A model generated the notes under the pieces. It saw only the letters and a program-made list of their open reading frames with translations. It was not told where the DNA came from and did not search any database. Below, one piece after another: positions 10,146-20,313 of a DNA stretch of 64,000 nt. The stretch comes from Erwinia aphidicola (lineage in GTDB: Bacteria > Pseudomonadota > Gammaproteobacteria > Enterobacterales > Enterobacteriaceae): positions 310,001 through 374,000 of the forward strand of contig NZ_JACXBP010000003.1 of the NCBI RefSeq assembly GCF_014773485.1, read 5' to 3'. Made by a program: the position numbers and the translations under genes. Numbering within the stretch: position 1 is the stretch's first letter; each line of letters opens with the position of its first letter.

Positions 10146-10250
10146 CATTTTGTGGCAAGGCCCTGTTTATATTACGCAAGGTAAAAGCACCGCGATTACT
10201 CAGTTTGCAGGAAAATGTATAGCAGGTTTGTGAGCGGCAGGAAGCAACTA

Positions 10251-10267
10251 TGTTTCATATTGGTGCA
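10251..10267. promoter_or_regulatory. Probable NtrC half-site
   Basis: TGTTTCATATTGGTGCA keeps one full half (GGTGCA) of the NtrC site TGCAC-N7-GTGCA; the other half is degenerate. It lies roughly 120 bases upstream of the sigma-54 promoter, in the usual enhancer range, and about 50 bases from the better site at 10302. Confidence 0.5.
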
Positions 10268-10301
10268 CAACTTGCACGAAAAGCGATTCAGCACCAACAT
10301 T

Positions 10302-10318
10302 TGCACTTAATCAGTGCA
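10302..10318. promoter_or_regulatory. NtrC binding site (full palindrome)
   Basis: TGCACTTAATCAGTGCA is an exact TGCAC-N7-GTGCA palindrome, the NtrC enhancer consensus. A third related sequence, GCACCAACATTTGCA, overlaps at 10291-10305. Together with the sigma-54 promoter it suggests that nitrogen limitation induces histidine uptake. Confidence 0.7.
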
Positions 10319-10329
10319 GCCCATTGGCG

Positions 10330-10899
10330 CTATGCACCTTGCCAGCGCGTAAACAGATCGTTGTCCAACTCGATATCAAACTGGTCGAGTACGCGGTTTA
10401 CCGTCTGGTCAACGATGTCCATCACGCTCTGCGGACGATGATAAAAAGCCGGCACCGGCGGCATAATAATCGCCCCCAGTTCAGCGGCCGTGGTCATCAT
10501 GCGCAAATGGCCGAGATGCAGCGGGGTCTCGCGCACGCACAGCACCAGACGGCGACGCTCTTTCAGCACCACATCCGCCGCGCGCGTTAGCAGGCCGTCG
10601 CTATAGCTGTGAACGATCCCGGAAAGGGTTTTCATTGAGCACGGCAGAATAGCCATGCCGTCGGTTTTGTATGAGCCGGAAGAGATACTGGCGGCGATAT
10701 CACGCACGTCATGCACCACATCGGCCAGCGCCTGAACCTCGCGCACGGTGTAATCACTCTCCAGCGCCAGCGTCTGACGCGCGGCCTGGCTCATTATCAG
10801 ATGGGTCTCTACCCCGCTCACCTGCTGCAAAATTTGCAGCGTGCGGATGCCATAAATCACCCCGCTGGCGCCAGAGATACCAATAATGAGTCGCTTCAT
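10330..10899 (-). CDS. ubiX: Flavin prenyltransferase UbiX
   Basis: Joins dimethylallyl phosphate to FMN to make the prenyl-FMN cofactor of UbiD, needed for decarboxylation in ubiquinone synthesis. 189 residues, identical in length to E. coli. The N-terminus MKRLIIGISGASGVIYG is the FMN-binding motif of the flavoprotein/Pad1 family; IMPPVPAFYHRPQS near the C-terminus is conserved. Located just downstream of purF, as in E. coli. Confidence 0.96.
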   Translation of the reverse strand: MKRLIIGISGASGVIYGIRTLQILQQVSGVETHLIMSQAARQTLALESDYTVREVQALADVVHDVRDIAASISSGSYKTDGMAILPCSMKTLSGIVHSYSDGLLTRAADVVLKERRRLVLCVRETPLHLGHLRMMTTAAELGAIIMPPVPAFYHRPQSVMDIVDQTVNRVLDQFDIELDNDLFTRWQGA

Positions 10900-10962
10900 A
10901 AAAATCCTTAAAAAAAATGGGCCGGAATCACTTCCGGCCCATCTTAGCGTATTTACCCGGGC

Positions 10963-12480
10963 TTAGCCTTCGTTATGCATTTCCAGGTTCTCAACTTCGT
11001 TCTGACGCTGCATCGCCTTCGCATCGTCATTACGCAGCGACTGCAGATACTCCAGGTATTGCTGATCGACGTCTTTGGTCACGTAGATACCGTCAAATAC
11101 CGAGCATTCAAACTGGGCAATATCGGGGTTCTCTTCACGCACCGCTTCGATCAGGTCGCTCAGATCCTGGAAGATCAGCGCATCAGCACCAATCAGCTGG
11201 CGGATCTCTTCCACTTCACGTCCGTGAGCAATCAGCTCAGTGGCGCTCGGCATATCGATACCGTAAACGTTCGGGAAGCGAATTTCCGGGGCCGCAGAGG
11301 CGAGGTAAACTTTTTTCGCCCCGGCTTCACGCGCCATCTCGATGATCTGCTCACAGGTGGTGCCGCGCACGATGGAGTCATCCACCAGCAGCACGTTTTT
11401 ACCGCGGAACTCAGCACGGTTAGCGTTCAGCTTGCGGCGAACCGCACTGCGGCGCAGGTGCTGGCCAGGCATGATAAAGGTACGGCCTACGTAGCGGTTT
11501 TTCACAAAACCCTGACGGTAGGGCTTATCGAGAATACGCGCCATCTCCAGCGCGATATCGCAGGAGGTTTCCGGAATGGGGATAACCACATCGATGTCGA
11601 GATCTTCCCACTCGCGGGCGATTTTCGCCCCCAGCTTGGTACCCATGCGCACGCGGGCGCTGTACACGGAGATCTTATCAAGGAAAGAGTCCGGGCGCGC
11701 AAAGTAGACATACTCGAACAGGCACGGATTGTATTTCGGGTTCTCCGCGCACTGGCGGGTGAACAGCTGACCTTTTTCGGTGACGTACACCGCTTCGCCA
11801 GGTGCCACATCGCGCAGGAACTCAAAGCCTAAAGTATCCAGCGCCACGCTTTCGGAAGCGACCATATACTCGGTGCGGCCGTCGGCCATGCCGCGTTTAC
11901 CGATAACCAGCGGGCGGATGCCGTTCGGGTCACGGAATGCCACCAGGCCATGACCAATGATCATCGCCACACAGGCATAAGCCCCGCGCACCTTCTGGTG
12001 AACGGCAGCAATGGCGGAGAAGATGTTTTCGGCTTCCAGCGGGTAGTGCTGAAAGCGGTCCACTTCCTGCGCAAAGATGTTCAGCAGGATTTCGGAATCC
12101 GACGTGGTATTCACATGACGGCGGCCACTTTCGAACAGCGCCTTGCGCAGCTCGTGGGCGTTGGTCAGGTTGCCGTTGTGGGCAAGGGTAATACCGTAAG
12201 GGGAGTTCACATAGAAAGGCTGGGCTTCAGAAGCACTGGAGCTTCCTGCCGTTGGGTAGCGCACGTGGCCGATACCCATATTGCCCTGCATACGCTGCAT
12301 GTGGCGGGCTTCAAATACATCGCTGACCAGGCCGTTTGCTTTACGCAGACGGAAGCAATTCAATGCATCAATGGTAACGATGCCGGCGGCATCCTGCCCA
12401 CGGTGCTGAAGCACCGTTAACGCATCATAAATCGACTGGTTGACCGGCATGAATCCGGCGATCCCGACAATACCGCACAT
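10963..12480 (-). CDS. purF: Amidophosphoribosyltransferase PurF
   Basis: First committed step of purine synthesis: PRPP plus glutamine to phosphoribosylamine. 505 residues, as in E. coli. MCGIVGIAG supplies the N-terminal nucleophile Cys after Met removal (class II glutaminase). The phosphoribosyltransferase half has the PRPP loop [13 protein letters not shown]. Cotranscribed with cvpA (36-base gap) and under the PurR box upstream of cvpA. Confidence 0.98.
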   Translation of the reverse strand: MCGIVGIAGFMPVNQSIYDALTVLQHRGQDAAGIVTIDALNCFRLRKANGLVSDVFEARHMQRMQGNMGIGHVRYPTAGSSSASEAQPFYVNSPYGITLAHNGNLTNAHELRKALFESGRRHVNTTSDSEILLNIFAQEVDRFQHYPLEAENIFSAIAAVHQKVRGAYACVAMIIGHGLVAFRDPNGIRPLVIGKRGMADGRTEYMVASESVALDTLGFEFLRDVAPGEAVYVTEKGQLFTRQCAENPKYNPCLFEYVYFARPDSFLDKISVYSARVRMGTKLGAKIAREWEDLDIDVVIPIPETSCDIALEMARILDKPYRQGFVKNRYVGRTFIMPGQHLRRSAVRRKLNANRAEFRGKNVLLVDDSIVRGTTCEQIIEMAREAGAKKVYLASAAPEIRFPNVYGIDMPSATELIAHGREVEEIRQLIGADALIFQDLSDLIEAVREENPDIAQFECSVFDGIYVTKDVDQQYLEYLQSLRNDDAKAMQRQNEVENLEMHNEG

Positions 12481-12516
12481 AGTGACATTTCCTCATAAGC
12501 CGCAACCCCAGTGCGA

Positions 12517-13002
12517 TTACTGGGGCAAAAAACTCGACGTGCTTTTCAGGTAATCAAAAAACCACCTGATGATGTAACTGAACTGGGGAATAAGCTGAGA
12601 CTGCTGCCAGTCCGGGCTTTTGGAAAAACCGGTGAAAGTATCAAGGAAGAACAGCATCGCTGAAACAATCAGCACACCACGTAATGCCCCGAAACAGACT
12701 CCCAGTACTCTGTCGGTACCCGACAGGCCGGTTTTTTCAACCAGCGACCCGATCACATAGTTGACGATTGCCCCGACAATCAGCGTGGCAATAAACAACA
12801 CCGCAATGGCGATTCCATTTCGAACCAGTTCGTCTTCAAATCCTGTAAACCAGACGGCAAGGAAGGAGTAGTAATGACTGGCGACAAAAAATGCGCAACC
12901 CCAGGTGACGAGAGAAAGAGCTTCCCGAACAAACCCACGGATCAGGCTGACAAGAGCCGAAAAACCAACAACCGCAATAATGACGTAATCTATCCAGACC
13001 AT
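12517..13002 (-). CDS. cvpA: Colicin V production membrane protein CvpA
   Basis: Inner-membrane protein with four predicted helices, 161 residues from ATG 13002 (MVWIDY), the E. coli start. GGAAGAG precedes it; an upstream in-frame start is not needed. Required for colicin V production and envelope stress resistance in E. coli; the molecular role is unclear. First gene of cvpA-purF. Confidence 0.95.
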   Translation of the reverse strand: MVWIDYVIIAVVGFSALVSLIRGFVREALSLVTWGCAFFVASHYYSFLAVWFTGFEDELVRNGIAIAVLFIATLIVGAIVNYVIGSLVEKTGLSGTDRVLGVCFGALRGVLIVSAMLFFLDTFTGFSKSPDWQQSQLIPQFSYIIRWFFDYLKSTSSFLPQ

Positions 13003-13070
13003 GAACTCTTCCAGTGACAATGCCCCTGAATCCAGCCATCCAGCTCGTTCGGGGCGAATTCTAACAGAAA

Positions 13071-13086
13071 AAGAAAACGTTTGCGT
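13071..13086 (-). promoter_or_regulatory. PurR operator of cvpA-purF
   Basis: On the minus strand this reads ACGCAAACGTTTTCTT, essentially the E. coli purF operator and close to the PurR consensus ACGCAAACGTTTGCGT. It sits 69 bases before the cvpA start. Hypoxanthine- or guanine-bound PurR would repress the operon. Confidence 0.85.
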
Positions 13087-13095
13087 AGGGTTTTC

Positions 13096-13292
13096 CCACG
13101 TCGATTTAAATAATCGCCGACGTGGAAAAAATCTACAGACGGGCCACGATTTCGGCCGTCAGCACGCCGCAACGCAATACCTTGATTTGCCAGTATCATC
13201 ACGTAGTACGCCCGGAACGACAGTGCTGCCGTTCCGGGCGTGAGACGATAAAAGCTATCGCAATCATAGCCCGTGCCATTGCTGCGCACGGG
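13096..13292. repeat. Three hairpins in the dedD-cvpA gap
   Basis: The 299-base gap holds no gene. Three stems are seen: CCACGTCG (about 13096-13103) with CGACGTGG (13118-13125); CGCCCGGAACG (13209-13219) with CGTTCCGGGCG (13230-13240), 11 bp perfect; and CCCGTGC (13270-13276) with GCACGGG (13286-13292). The last two directly follow dedD and may terminate or protect its mRNA. None has a clear U-run. Confidence 0.55.
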
Positions 13293-13301
13293 TCAACAAC
13301 A

Positions 13302-14051
13302 CTATCTGGCGCTGTAAGGCTTCACCACCCCGCCGAGGCCGGAGATGCTTTGCAGCTGGCTGACTGACGCCTGCATTTTCGCCTTGGAGGCATCCGGGCC
13401 GACGTAAATCCGGGTGATCTGCCCCTGCACCGGCGTTGAAGGCACGGTAAAGGCGCGATAGCCCGACAGACGTAGCTGGGCGACAATCTCATTCACCTTA
13501 GCGGCATTTTTCAGCGCGCCGAGCTGAACAACATAGGCCTGACCGCCTGGTGCGGCTTCCGCTGCCGGTGCTTCTTCTTTCGGCTGCGTTTTCTCAACTG
13601 GCTTCTCGACCGGTTTTTCTACCGCTTTCGGCTTCTCAACCGGCTTCGCTTTCTCAACCGGTTTTTCTACCGGTTTCTCTACCGGCTTCGGTTTCGCCAG
13701 CGGTTTCTCCACCACTTTCGGCGGCTGCTGCTGCACCGGCGGCGGCGTAACGACAGTCGGCTGATTGCGCGACTGCGGCACGGTGGAACCACTGTCCGCC
13801 TGTGAGGTATTTTCACTGCTGCCCGGTGCCGTGGCCGCTGCGCCTTGCGGCGGCTGAGCGGGCAACGACTGCGTGACAGGCGGTACGAGATCCGTTTCCT
13901 GCTGATCTTCCGGTTTCGGCACCAGCGGGATTGCGGCAAACTCTTCTTTGTAATGTTTTTTCTTACCATCGAGCACGCCGGGCAGCACGATCACACCCAG
14001 CGCGACAATGATGATGGTTCCGACTAAACGGTTCTGAAACTTACTGGCCAC
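13302..14051 (-). CDS. dedD: Cell-division SPOR protein DedD
   Basis: Bitopic septal-ring protein, 249 residues, starting with GTG 14051 inside the end of folC. It has a short cytoplasmic tail, a TM helix at about 10-28 (VGTIIIVALGVIVLPGVL) and a periplasmic Pro-rich linker. A C-terminal SPOR domain (about 171-249, AYVVQLGALKNAAKV...) binds denuded septal peptidoglycan. The linker contains a Lys-Pro-Val-Glu repeat at residues 121-154, longer and more regular than in E. coli. It promotes septation together with FtsN and other SPOR proteins. Confidence 0.95.
   Translation of the reverse strand: MASKFQNRLVGTIIIVALGVIVLPGVLDGKKKHYKEEFAAIPLVPKPEDQQETDLVPPVTQSLPAQPPQGAAATAPGSSENTSQADSGSTVPQSRNQPTVVTPPPVQQQPPKVVEKPLAKPKPVEKPVEKPVEKAKPVEKPKAVEKPVEKPVEKTQPKEEAPAAEAAPGGQAYVVQLGALKNAAKVNEIVAQLRLSGYRAFTVPSTPVQGQITRIYVGPDASKAKMQASVSQLQSISGLGGVVKPYSAR
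13590..13691 (-). repeat. Degenerate tandem repeat coding PVEK units in dedD
   Basis: Twelve-base units coding PVEK repeat through residues 121-154 of DedD (PKPVEKPVEKPVEKAKPVEK, then PKAVEKPVEKPVEK). The DNA copies are similar (GAGAAACCGGT-like on the coding strand), so slipped-strand length change is plausible. Confidence 0.8.
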
Positions 14052-15303
14052 TGCCGTTCTCCGTTTCCATCGTTTCCATGACCTGCGCTACGGTGTGGAA
14101 TGAACCACACACCAGCACAATATCCTGTTCTGCTGCCTGCTGCAGCGCCTGCTGATACGCCGCCGTCACCGAACTGAAGGCCTGCGCGCCCTCCAGATAC
14201 GCCATCAGCTGCTCTGCGCTGGCACCGCGCGGGCCGTCAAGCGGCGCACAGTACCAGGCATCAACCTGGGGACGGAGGCAGTCCAGCGTACCGGCAATAT
14301 CTTTGTCGTGCAGCATACCGACCACCGCATGGACCTTCCCGACGTGCGCTAATTCTGCCAGTCGGCCAGCCAGATAGGCCGCCGCATGGGGATTATGCGC
14401 CACATCGAGGATCACCCGCGGTGACTCTGCCACCGTCTGAAAACGGCCCGGCAAAATGGCCTGATGCAGATGCGTGCGGATCACCGTTTCATCGACCTTC
14501 AGCCCGGAGGCACGCAGCGCGGCCAGCGCGGTGGCGGCATTGGGCAACGGCACCTGCGGCAGCGGTAACTGGTCGACGCGGCCCTGAGCATCCTGGAAAG
14601 ACCAGCCTTGTGCGCTTGCCTGATATGACCAGTCACGATCGCGCTGGCTCAGCAGTGCGCCCTTCTCCGTCGCCACATCTGCAATGGTATGCGGCATATC
14701 CGGTTCACCGACAATGGCCGGTTTGCCGCCGCGGAACACGCCCGCTTTTTCGCGACCAATGCTTTCACGGTCCGGCCCCAGCCAGTCGGTATGATCCAGC
14801 GCAATGCTGGTGATCACGGCTACATCAGCATCCACGATGTTGGTGGCGTCAAGGCGCCCGCCGAGGCCAACTTCGAGGATCGCGACGTCCAGCTGCGCCT
14901 GCTTAAACAGCCACAGCGCCGACAGGGTGCCGTATTCAAAATAGGTTAACGAGGTTGCGCCACGCCCGGCTTCAATTGCCGCAAACGAAGCGGTGTGTGC
15001 CGACTCGGCCAGTTCTGCCCCCTGAATGCGCACGCGTTCGGTGTAGCGCACCAGGTGCGGGGAGCTGTATACGCCCACGCGAAAGCCTGCGGCCATCAGC
15101 ACAGTTTCCAGAGTTCGGCAGGTGGTGCCTTTGCCATTCGTTCCGGCAACGGTGAAGACCATGGGGGCAGGTTTGAGCAGGTCGAGTGAGGTGGCAACGC
15201 GCTGGACACGATCCAGCCCAAGTTCGATAGCCTGAGAGTGTAAGTGCTCAAGATAATAAAGCCACGTGGCAAGAGGCGACGTGGCTTGAGGAAGATTATC
15301 CAT
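14041..15303 (-). CDS. folC: Folylpolyglutamate/dihydrofolate synthase FolC
   Basis: ATP-dependent ligase that adds glutamate to dihydropteroate and extends folate polyglutamates. 420 residues (E. coli 422). The P-loop is VAGTNGKGTT, with YSSPHLVRYTERVRIQG and LDHTDWLGPDRESIGREKAG as further Mur-ligase-type motifs; VAHNPHAAAYL lies in the C-terminal domain. Its 3' end overlaps the dedD start by 11 bases. Confidence 0.97.
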   Translation of the reverse strand: MDNLPQATSPLATWLYYLEHLHSQAIELGLDRVQRVATSLDLLKPAPMVFTVAGTNGKGTTCRTLETVLMAAGFRVGVYSSPHLVRYTERVRIQGAELAESAHTASFAAIEAGRGATSLTYFEYGTLSALWLFKQAQLDVAILEVGLGGRLDATNIVDADVAVITSIALDHTDWLGPDRESIGREKAGVFRGGKPAIVGEPDMPHTIADVATEKGALLSQRDRDWSYQASAQGWSFQDAQGRVDQLPLPQVPLPNAATALAALRASGLKVDETVIRTHLHQAILPGRFQTVAESPRVILDVAHNPHAAAYLAGRLAELAHVGKVHAVVGMLHDKDIAGTLDCLRPQVDAWYCAPLDGPRGASAEQLMAYLEGAQAFSSVTAAYQQALQQAAEQDIVLVCGSFHTVAQVMETMETENGSGQ

Positions 15304-15335
15304 GTGTCCCGTTCACAAAGTTACGGTTCATTGGT

Positions 15336-15358
15336 GAAAGGGACCCGTGGTCCCTTTC
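15336..15358 (-). terminator. Hairpin after accD
   Basis: GAAAGGGACC (15336-15345) pairs perfectly with GGTCCCTTTC (15349-15358) over a three-base loop, in the accD-folC gap. The U-run is short, so it may attenuate rather than fully stop. Confidence 0.6.
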
Positions 15359-15368
15359 TCATCATCGA

Positions 15369-16277
15369 TCAGGCCTCGGGGCTCTGTGGAACAGCAGCAG
15401 CTTCAGCGATCTCTTCTTCCTGCGGTGCAGGCAGATTCATGAACTTAGCCAGCAAGCAGGCCAGCTTGAAGCGCATCACCGGGCGGCGCACGATCATGTC
15501 GATCGCACCCTTCTCGATCAGGAACTCACTGCGCTGGAAGCCCGGCGGCAGTTTTTCACGCACGGTCTGCTCGATCACGCGTGGGCCGGCAAAGCCGATC
15601 AGCGCTTTTGGTTCAGCGATGTTGAGGTCGCCCAGCATCGCGAAGCTGGCAGAAACCCCGCCCATGGTCGGGTCAGTCAGCACGGAGATATAGGGCAAAC
15701 CACGCTCCTGCATCTTCGCCAGGGCTGCACTGGTTTTCGCCATCTGCATCAGCGACATCAGCGCTTCCTGCATACGCGCACCGCCTGAGGCCGAGAAGCA
15801 GATCATCGGGCAACCATCTTCCAGCGCCTGCTCAACAGCACGCACAAAGCGCGCGCCGACCACGGAACCCATTGAGCCGCCCATAAAGGAGAACTCAAAC
15901 GCCGCAGCAACAACCGGCATCCCGTGCAGGGTGCCTTTCATCACGATCAGCGCGTCTTTTTCGTCGGTCTCTTTCTGAGCAGCGACTAAGCGATCTTTGT
16001 ATTTTTTTGAATCCTTGAACTTGAGCAGATCTTTCGGTTCCAGCTCGCTGCCCAGTTCAGTCATTGAACCTTCATCCAGCACACTGTGCAGACGGTCGCG
16101 ACCGTGCATACGCATGTGGTGGTCGCATTTCGGGCAGACTTCGAGATTGCGCTCCAGCTCGGCACGGTAAAGAACCTGCCCGCAGCTATCACACTTGGTC
16201 CAAACCCCTTCAGGAATGCTTGCTTTACGCGATGGGGCAGTTGTGCTCTTGTTGAGAATTCGTTCAATCCAGCTCAT
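15369..16277 (-). CDS. accD: Acetyl-CoA carboxylase carboxyltransferase subunit beta AccD
   Basis: With AccA it transfers carboxyl from biotin to acetyl-CoA, forming malonyl-CoA. 302 residues from ATG 16277 (MSWIERIL), as in E. coli; AAAGG precedes. The zinc ribbon [10 protein letters not shown]...CPKCDHH is at about residues 27-50. A crotonase-like fold with [11 protein letters not shown] and [12 protein letters not shown] follows. It is one of several fatty-acid genes in the window. Confidence 0.97.
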   Translation of the reverse strand: MSWIERILNKSTTAPSRKASIPEGVWTKCDSCGQVLYRAELERNLEVCPKCDHHMRMHGRDRLHSVLDEGSMTELGSELEPKDLLKFKDSKKYKDRLVAAQKETDEKDALIVMKGTLHGMPVVAAAFEFSFMGGSMGSVVGARFVRAVEQALEDGCPMICFSASGGARMQEALMSLMQMAKTSAALAKMQERGLPYISVLTDPTMGGVSASFAMLGDLNIAEPKALIGFAGPRVIEQTVREKLPPGFQRSEFLIEKGAIDMIVRRPVMRFKLACLLAKFMNLPAPQEEEIAEAAAVPQSPEA

Positions 16278-16450
16278 TGATGACCTTTCTGTTTGAACCT
16301 GGCCTTCTCTTGGGAAGTGCCAGTTTTTCTTTTCTACGTTGCCACGCCGGGCGGCAACGCAAACCATAAATTGTCGCTCATTAAACCATAACCGCCCGTC
16401 ACTGTGGATAAAAATCTGGTAAGGGGGTGACAGTCTGATGATCTCTCATA

Positions 16451-17110
16451 TTACTGTTTTTGCTGACGTGCCGCACGGCGATGACGCCATACTTCGATAA
16501 CACCCGGCATAATGGACAGCAGGATAATCGCCACAATCAATAACTTAAGGTTCTCCTGCACCGCAGGCAGGTTTCCGAAGAAGTAACCCGCATAGGTAAA
16601 CAGCAGCACCCACAGTAGCCCGCCCGCGACGTTGTACAGCGCAAAATGACGATAGGACATTTTGCCCATTCCAGCCACGAATGGCGCGAAAGTACGAACG
16701 ATCGGCACGAAGCGCGCCAGAATAATCGTTTTACCGCCGTGGCGCTCGTAAAATTCATGGGTTTTATTGAGATAGCTGCGACGGAAGATTTTTGAGTTCG
16801 GGTTGCTGAACAGCTTATCGCCAAACAATCTGCCAATGGTGTAGTTAACCGCATCGCCGAGGATCGCCGCCACCACCATCAGCGCCACCATGGTGTGCAC
16901 GTTCAGGTCATTGCCCGGCAGTGCGGCCAGCGCACCGGCAACAAACAGCAGGGAATCCCCCGGCAGGAACGGTGTCACCACCAGCCCGGTTTCGCAGAAC
17001 AGGATCAGGAACAGAATGGCGTAAATCCAGATACCATACTGTGCCACCAGTTCCGCAAGGTGGACGTCGATATGCAGAATGAAGTCGACAACAAAACGAA
17101 TCAATTCCAT
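16451..17110 (-). CDS. dedA: DedA-family membrane protein
   Basis: 219 residues, as in E. coli. Inner-membrane DedA/SNARE-associated domain with re-entrant loops; [13 protein letters not shown] and [18 protein letters not shown] carry the conserved acidic and arginine residues. Members of the family flip undecaprenyl phosphate or phospholipids; the exact substrate of this one is not set. Lies between truA and accD as in E. coli. Confidence 0.95.
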   Translation of the reverse strand: MELIRFVVDFILHIDVHLAELVAQYGIWIYAILFLILFCETGLVVTPFLPGDSLLFVAGALAALPGNDLNVHTMVALMVVAAILGDAVNYTIGRLFGDKLFSNPNSKIFRRSYLNKTHEFYERHGGKTIILARFVPIVRTFAPFVAGMGKMSYRHFALYNVAGGLLWVLLFTYAGYFFGNLPAVQENLKLLIVAIILLSIMPGVIEVWRHRRAARQQKQ

Positions 17111-17140
17111 ACAGGCTTCCTTTAATACTCCAGGCCAGGG

Positions 17141-17956
17141 TTAATCCCCGAGGAACAGTGGTCCCATCGGTGGACGGGGTAATTCAAAGCGTGCGGGATA
17201 ATCCACGGCGACCAGATAAAGACCTTCGGCACGCGCGGTTGCTGCTGCCAGCGTTCGGTCTTTCGCCGCCAGTAGCTCAGCCATCCAGCCTTCGGGCTGA
17301 TTCCCGCAGCCAATTTCCATCAGGCTGCCCACGATATTGCGCACCATATGGTGCACAAAGGCGTTAGCTTTAATATCCACCACCACGTAAGCGCCAAAGC
17401 GGCTGACGTTGAGGTGCATCACGTAGCGCATCGGCGTGCGCGACTGGCACTGCACGGCGCGGAACGAGGTGAAGTCGTTCTCGCCCAGCAGGCACTGTCC
17501 GGCACGCTGCATCTTTTCCACATCCAGCGGATGGTAGAAGTGCGTAACGCCCCCCGACAGGATCGCCGGGCGCAGCCGCTGGTTGTAGATCACATAGCGG
17601 TAACGGCGCGCCGTGGCGCTGAAGCGGGCGTGAAAATCGTCCGCCACCGTTTTAACCCAACGCACCGCAATATCCGCCGGTAAATTGGCGTTAGCGCCCA
17701 GCGTCCATGCGGCATCTTTACGCTGCGCGCTGGTCTCGAAATGCACCACCTGTCCGGTGCCGTGGACCCCGGCATCGGTGCGCCCGGCGCAGAACACCAC
17801 CACCGGATGATCGGCCACTTTCGTTAGCGCCTTTTCCAGTTTTTCCTGCACGCTGCGAACTTCGTTCTGTTTTTGCCAGCCGTAATAACGGCTGCCGTCA
17901 TATTCAATGCCCAGCGCCAGCTTGGTCAGCGGCTGTGGCACAGTGCTGTCGGACAT
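17141..17956 (-). CDS. truA: tRNA pseudouridine(38-40) synthase TruA
   Basis: Forms pseudouridine at positions 38-40 of many tRNAs. 271 residues (E. coli 270). The catalytic Asp is in [17 protein letters not shown]. Its ATG overlaps the usg stop (TGATG), so the two are translationally coupled. Confidence 0.97.
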   Translation of the reverse strand: MSDSTVPQPLTKLALGIEYDGSRYYGWQKQNEVRSVQEKLEKALTKVADHPVVVFCAGRTDAGVHGTGQVVHFETSAQRKDAAWTLGANANLPADIAVRWVKTVADDFHARFSATARRYRYVIYNQRLRPAILSGGVTHFYHPLDVEKMQRAGQCLLGENDFTSFRAVQCQSRTPMRYVMHLNVSRFGAYVVVDIKANAFVHHMVRNIVGSLMEIGCGNQPEGWMAELLAAKDRTLAAATARAEGLYLVAVDYPARFELPRPPMGPLFLGD

Positions 17957-18966
17957 CAGTACAGATACTCCTGCACCAGTTTTTCAGCGGTTTTGATCGC
18001 CATCAGCGCGCCGCCAAAGCGTACGTTATCGGCCACCGACCAGAACTGTAACAGCTCGGCGATACCGTAATCGTTGCGCACGCAGCCAATGCTGAGATGC
18101 GCGCTGCCGGAGGCATCACCGACCTGAGTCGGGAAGTCATCTTCATCGGTCAGGTTGATATCTTCCGCCTGCTGCAGCGCTTCACGCGCCTCTTCGGCCG
18201 AGACCGGACGCAGGTTTTCAATATGCACAATCTGCGCGTTACCGTAGAACACCGGCGCCTGCACGGTGCTGACCGCGATAGGCAAACCGTCGTCCTGCAG
18301 CACTTTACGCACCTGATCCACCAGGCGGCGCTCCTGCGCGACGCTGCCTTCCGCATCAGCGACCAGCGGCAGCATGTTGAACGCCAGCTGGCGGCCGAAA
18401 TATCCCTCTTCAGCCGGCAAACCGTTCAGCAGACGCGCACTTTCACCGGCCAGCGAATCCACCGCCGCTTTGCCGTGTGAAGAGGCGGCCAGCAGGTTGG
18501 TCACCTGCAAACGCCCGAGACCGGCGTTATCCACCAGCGGTTTGATGGCGCACAGCAGCTGGCTGGTTAATGCATCGGCCACGCTGATAATGTTGCGGTT
18601 GCGATAGTCGCCCAGCACCTGGGGATTGACGTCAGGCACCACCAGCGGAACGTCCGGCTCCAGCGCGAACAGGTCGCTGCTGTCGATCACCAGGCAGCCG
18701 GCGTTGGCCGCATCTTCCGCGTAACGTGCCGAGGCGTCACGCCCGGCGACAAAGAAGGCCAGCTGCGCCTGTGACCAGTCGAAGTCAGCCGCATCGGTGA
18801 CCTGGACCGATTTCCCTTCATAGCGCAGTACTTCACCCGCGCTACGCTCGCTTGCCAGCGCGTATAACTCACCAACCGGGAACTGGCGTTCCGCCAGCAA
18901 TTCCAGTAAAGCTGCCCCTACTGCGCCTGTCGCACCTAAAAGCGCGATATTCCAGCCGTCAGACAT
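17956..18966 (-). CDS. usg: Aspartate-semialdehyde dehydrogenase-like protein Usg
   Basis: 336 residues (E. coli 337). The N-terminal Rossmann motif is [17 protein letters not shown], with the ASD dimerisation fold after it. The usual catalytic Cys motif of Asd is not evident, in line with Usg being a non-canonical paralogue of unknown function. Coupled to truA. Confidence 0.93.
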   Translation of the reverse strand: MSDGWNIALLGATGAVGAALLELLAERQFPVGELYALASERSAGEVLRYEGKSVQVTDAADFDWSQAQLAFFVAGRDASARYAEDAANAGCLVIDSSDLFALEPDVPLVVPDVNPQVLGDYRNRNIISVADALTSQLLCAIKPLVDNAGLGRLQVTNLLAASSHGKAAVDSLAGESARLLNGLPAEEGYFGRQLAFNMLPLVADAEGSVAQERRLVDQVRKVLQDDGLPIAVSTVQAPVFYGNAQIVHIENLRPVSAEEAREALQQAEDINLTDEDDFPTQVGDASGSAHLSIGCVRNDYGIAELLQFWSVADNVRFGGALMAIKTAEKLVQEYLY

Positions 18967-19081
18967 GTTGGTTTACTCCAGACAATGACACAAAAGTAGA
19001 AGACGATGACTTCATCGCCTTAAGATTCAGAAAAATCCCTTCATGAAACCGAGATTTTAAATGAGATGAATTAATAAAGAC

Positions 19082-20209
19082 TTAATGGCTAAAGGCGTTA
19101 AAGCCCAGCCTGTTGAGCAGCGCTGCGGCCTCGGCGTTATCACACTCAACCTGCAGTGAAGACCATTCGCGGCGCTCCTGATAATTCTTACGCAGACGGT
19201 CGAATTCACCGGCTATCGCCGCGACGTGGCGCAGCGGTGCGTCATCGCGGCGCACATCATACACCAGATGCACCAGACGTTTTAGCGTTGCCTGATCGAG
19301 CGGGCCATGTAGCGTGATGCGGCCAAATTCCGGCGCGGGCAGCAGCGTATCCAGCGCCACCTGCTGCGGCTGGCCGATAAACTGCGTCCAGGCTTCAAAT
19401 ACCTGCGTGGTGCCGCGCGCTTTGCCTTCCAGCGTATACCCGGCAATGTGGGCGGTGGCGATATCCACCTTGTCCAGCAGCGGCAGCGACAGTTCCGGCT
19501 CCGGCTCCCAGACGTCGAGCACCACGTTCAGGTCGTCGCGCTGCCCCAGCACTTTCAGCAGCGCCGCGTTATCTACTACCGGGCCACGGCAGGCGTTGAT
19601 CAAAATAGTATTCGGCTTCAGCGCCAGCAGCAGGGCTTCATCGGCCATATGCAGGGTCTGATAGGGCCCCTGCTTGAACAGCGGAGTATGGAAGGTCAGG
19701 ATATCGGCCTGCTCTACCAGCTCAGAGAGCGCAAGGAAATCACCTTCATCACCGCGATCGGCCCGCGGTGGATCGCACAGCAGCGTACGAATGCCCAGCG
19801 CTGCCAGCCGCGCCTGCAAGCGACCACCGACATTGCCCACGCCGACGATACCCACGGTGCGGTCCGCCAGCTGGAAACCATCACGCTCGGCCAGCAGCAG
19901 CAGTGCGGAGAAGACATATTCAACCACGGCGATGGCATTACAGCCGGGCGCGGCGGAGAACGCGATGCCCTGCTCGCCCAGGAACTCTTCGTCAATATGG
20001 TCGGTGCCCGCCGTGGCGGTGCCAACAAACTTCACCGGCTTACCCTTCAGTAGTTCAGCATTCACTTTGGTTACCGAACGCACCATCAAACCGTCCGCAT
20101 CGTCCAGTTCGGCCTGCGGGATGGGGCGACCCGGCACGGCAACCACATCACCGGTGCGGCTAAACAGTTCGCGGGCGTACGGCATATTTTCATCAACGAG
20201 GATTTTCAC
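19082..20209 (-). CDS. pdxB: Erythronate-4-phosphate dehydrogenase PdxB
   Basis: NAD-dependent oxidation of 4-phosphoerythronate in the PLP pathway. 375 residues from GTG 20209 ([12 protein letters not shown]); GGAAT precedes it. Rossmann [13 protein letters not shown], the catalytic region [10 protein letters not shown] and [16 protein letters not shown] are conserved. A longer in-frame reading would add a non-homologous N-terminus and is rejected. Accessory DNA begins right after this gene. Confidence 0.96.
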   Translation of the reverse strand: MKILVDENMPYARELFSRTGDVVAVPGRPIPQAELDDADGLMVRSVTKVNAELLKGKPVKFVGTATAGTDHIDEEFLGEQGIAFSAAPGCNAIAVVEYVFSALLLLAERDGFQLADRTVGIVGVGNVGGRLQARLAALGIRTLLCDPPRADRGDEGDFLALSELVEQADILTFHTPLFKQGPYQTLHMADEALLLALKPNTILINACRGPVVDNAALLKVLGQRDDLNVVLDVWEPEPELSLPLLDKVDIATAHIAGYTLEGKARGTTQVFEAWTQFIGQPQQVALDTLLPAPEFGRITLHGPLDQATLKRLVHLVYDVRRDDAPLRHVAAIAGEFDRLRKNYQERREWSSLQVECDNAEAAALLNRLGFNAFSH

Positions 20210-20313
20210 AGTCTGATTCCAGTCGGCTGGGTGAGGGGCATTATTCTGCCACAAGCACAGCCGGGAGGCATCCTCAGACTGGTGAAGGGCGCGGCTTACC
20301 GCGCCCGCTAACT

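Noticed and set aside
20210..20254. Longer N-terminus for PdxB
   Set aside because: The extra 15 residues are not in the family; GTG 20209 gives [12 protein letters not shown] with a ribosome binding site.
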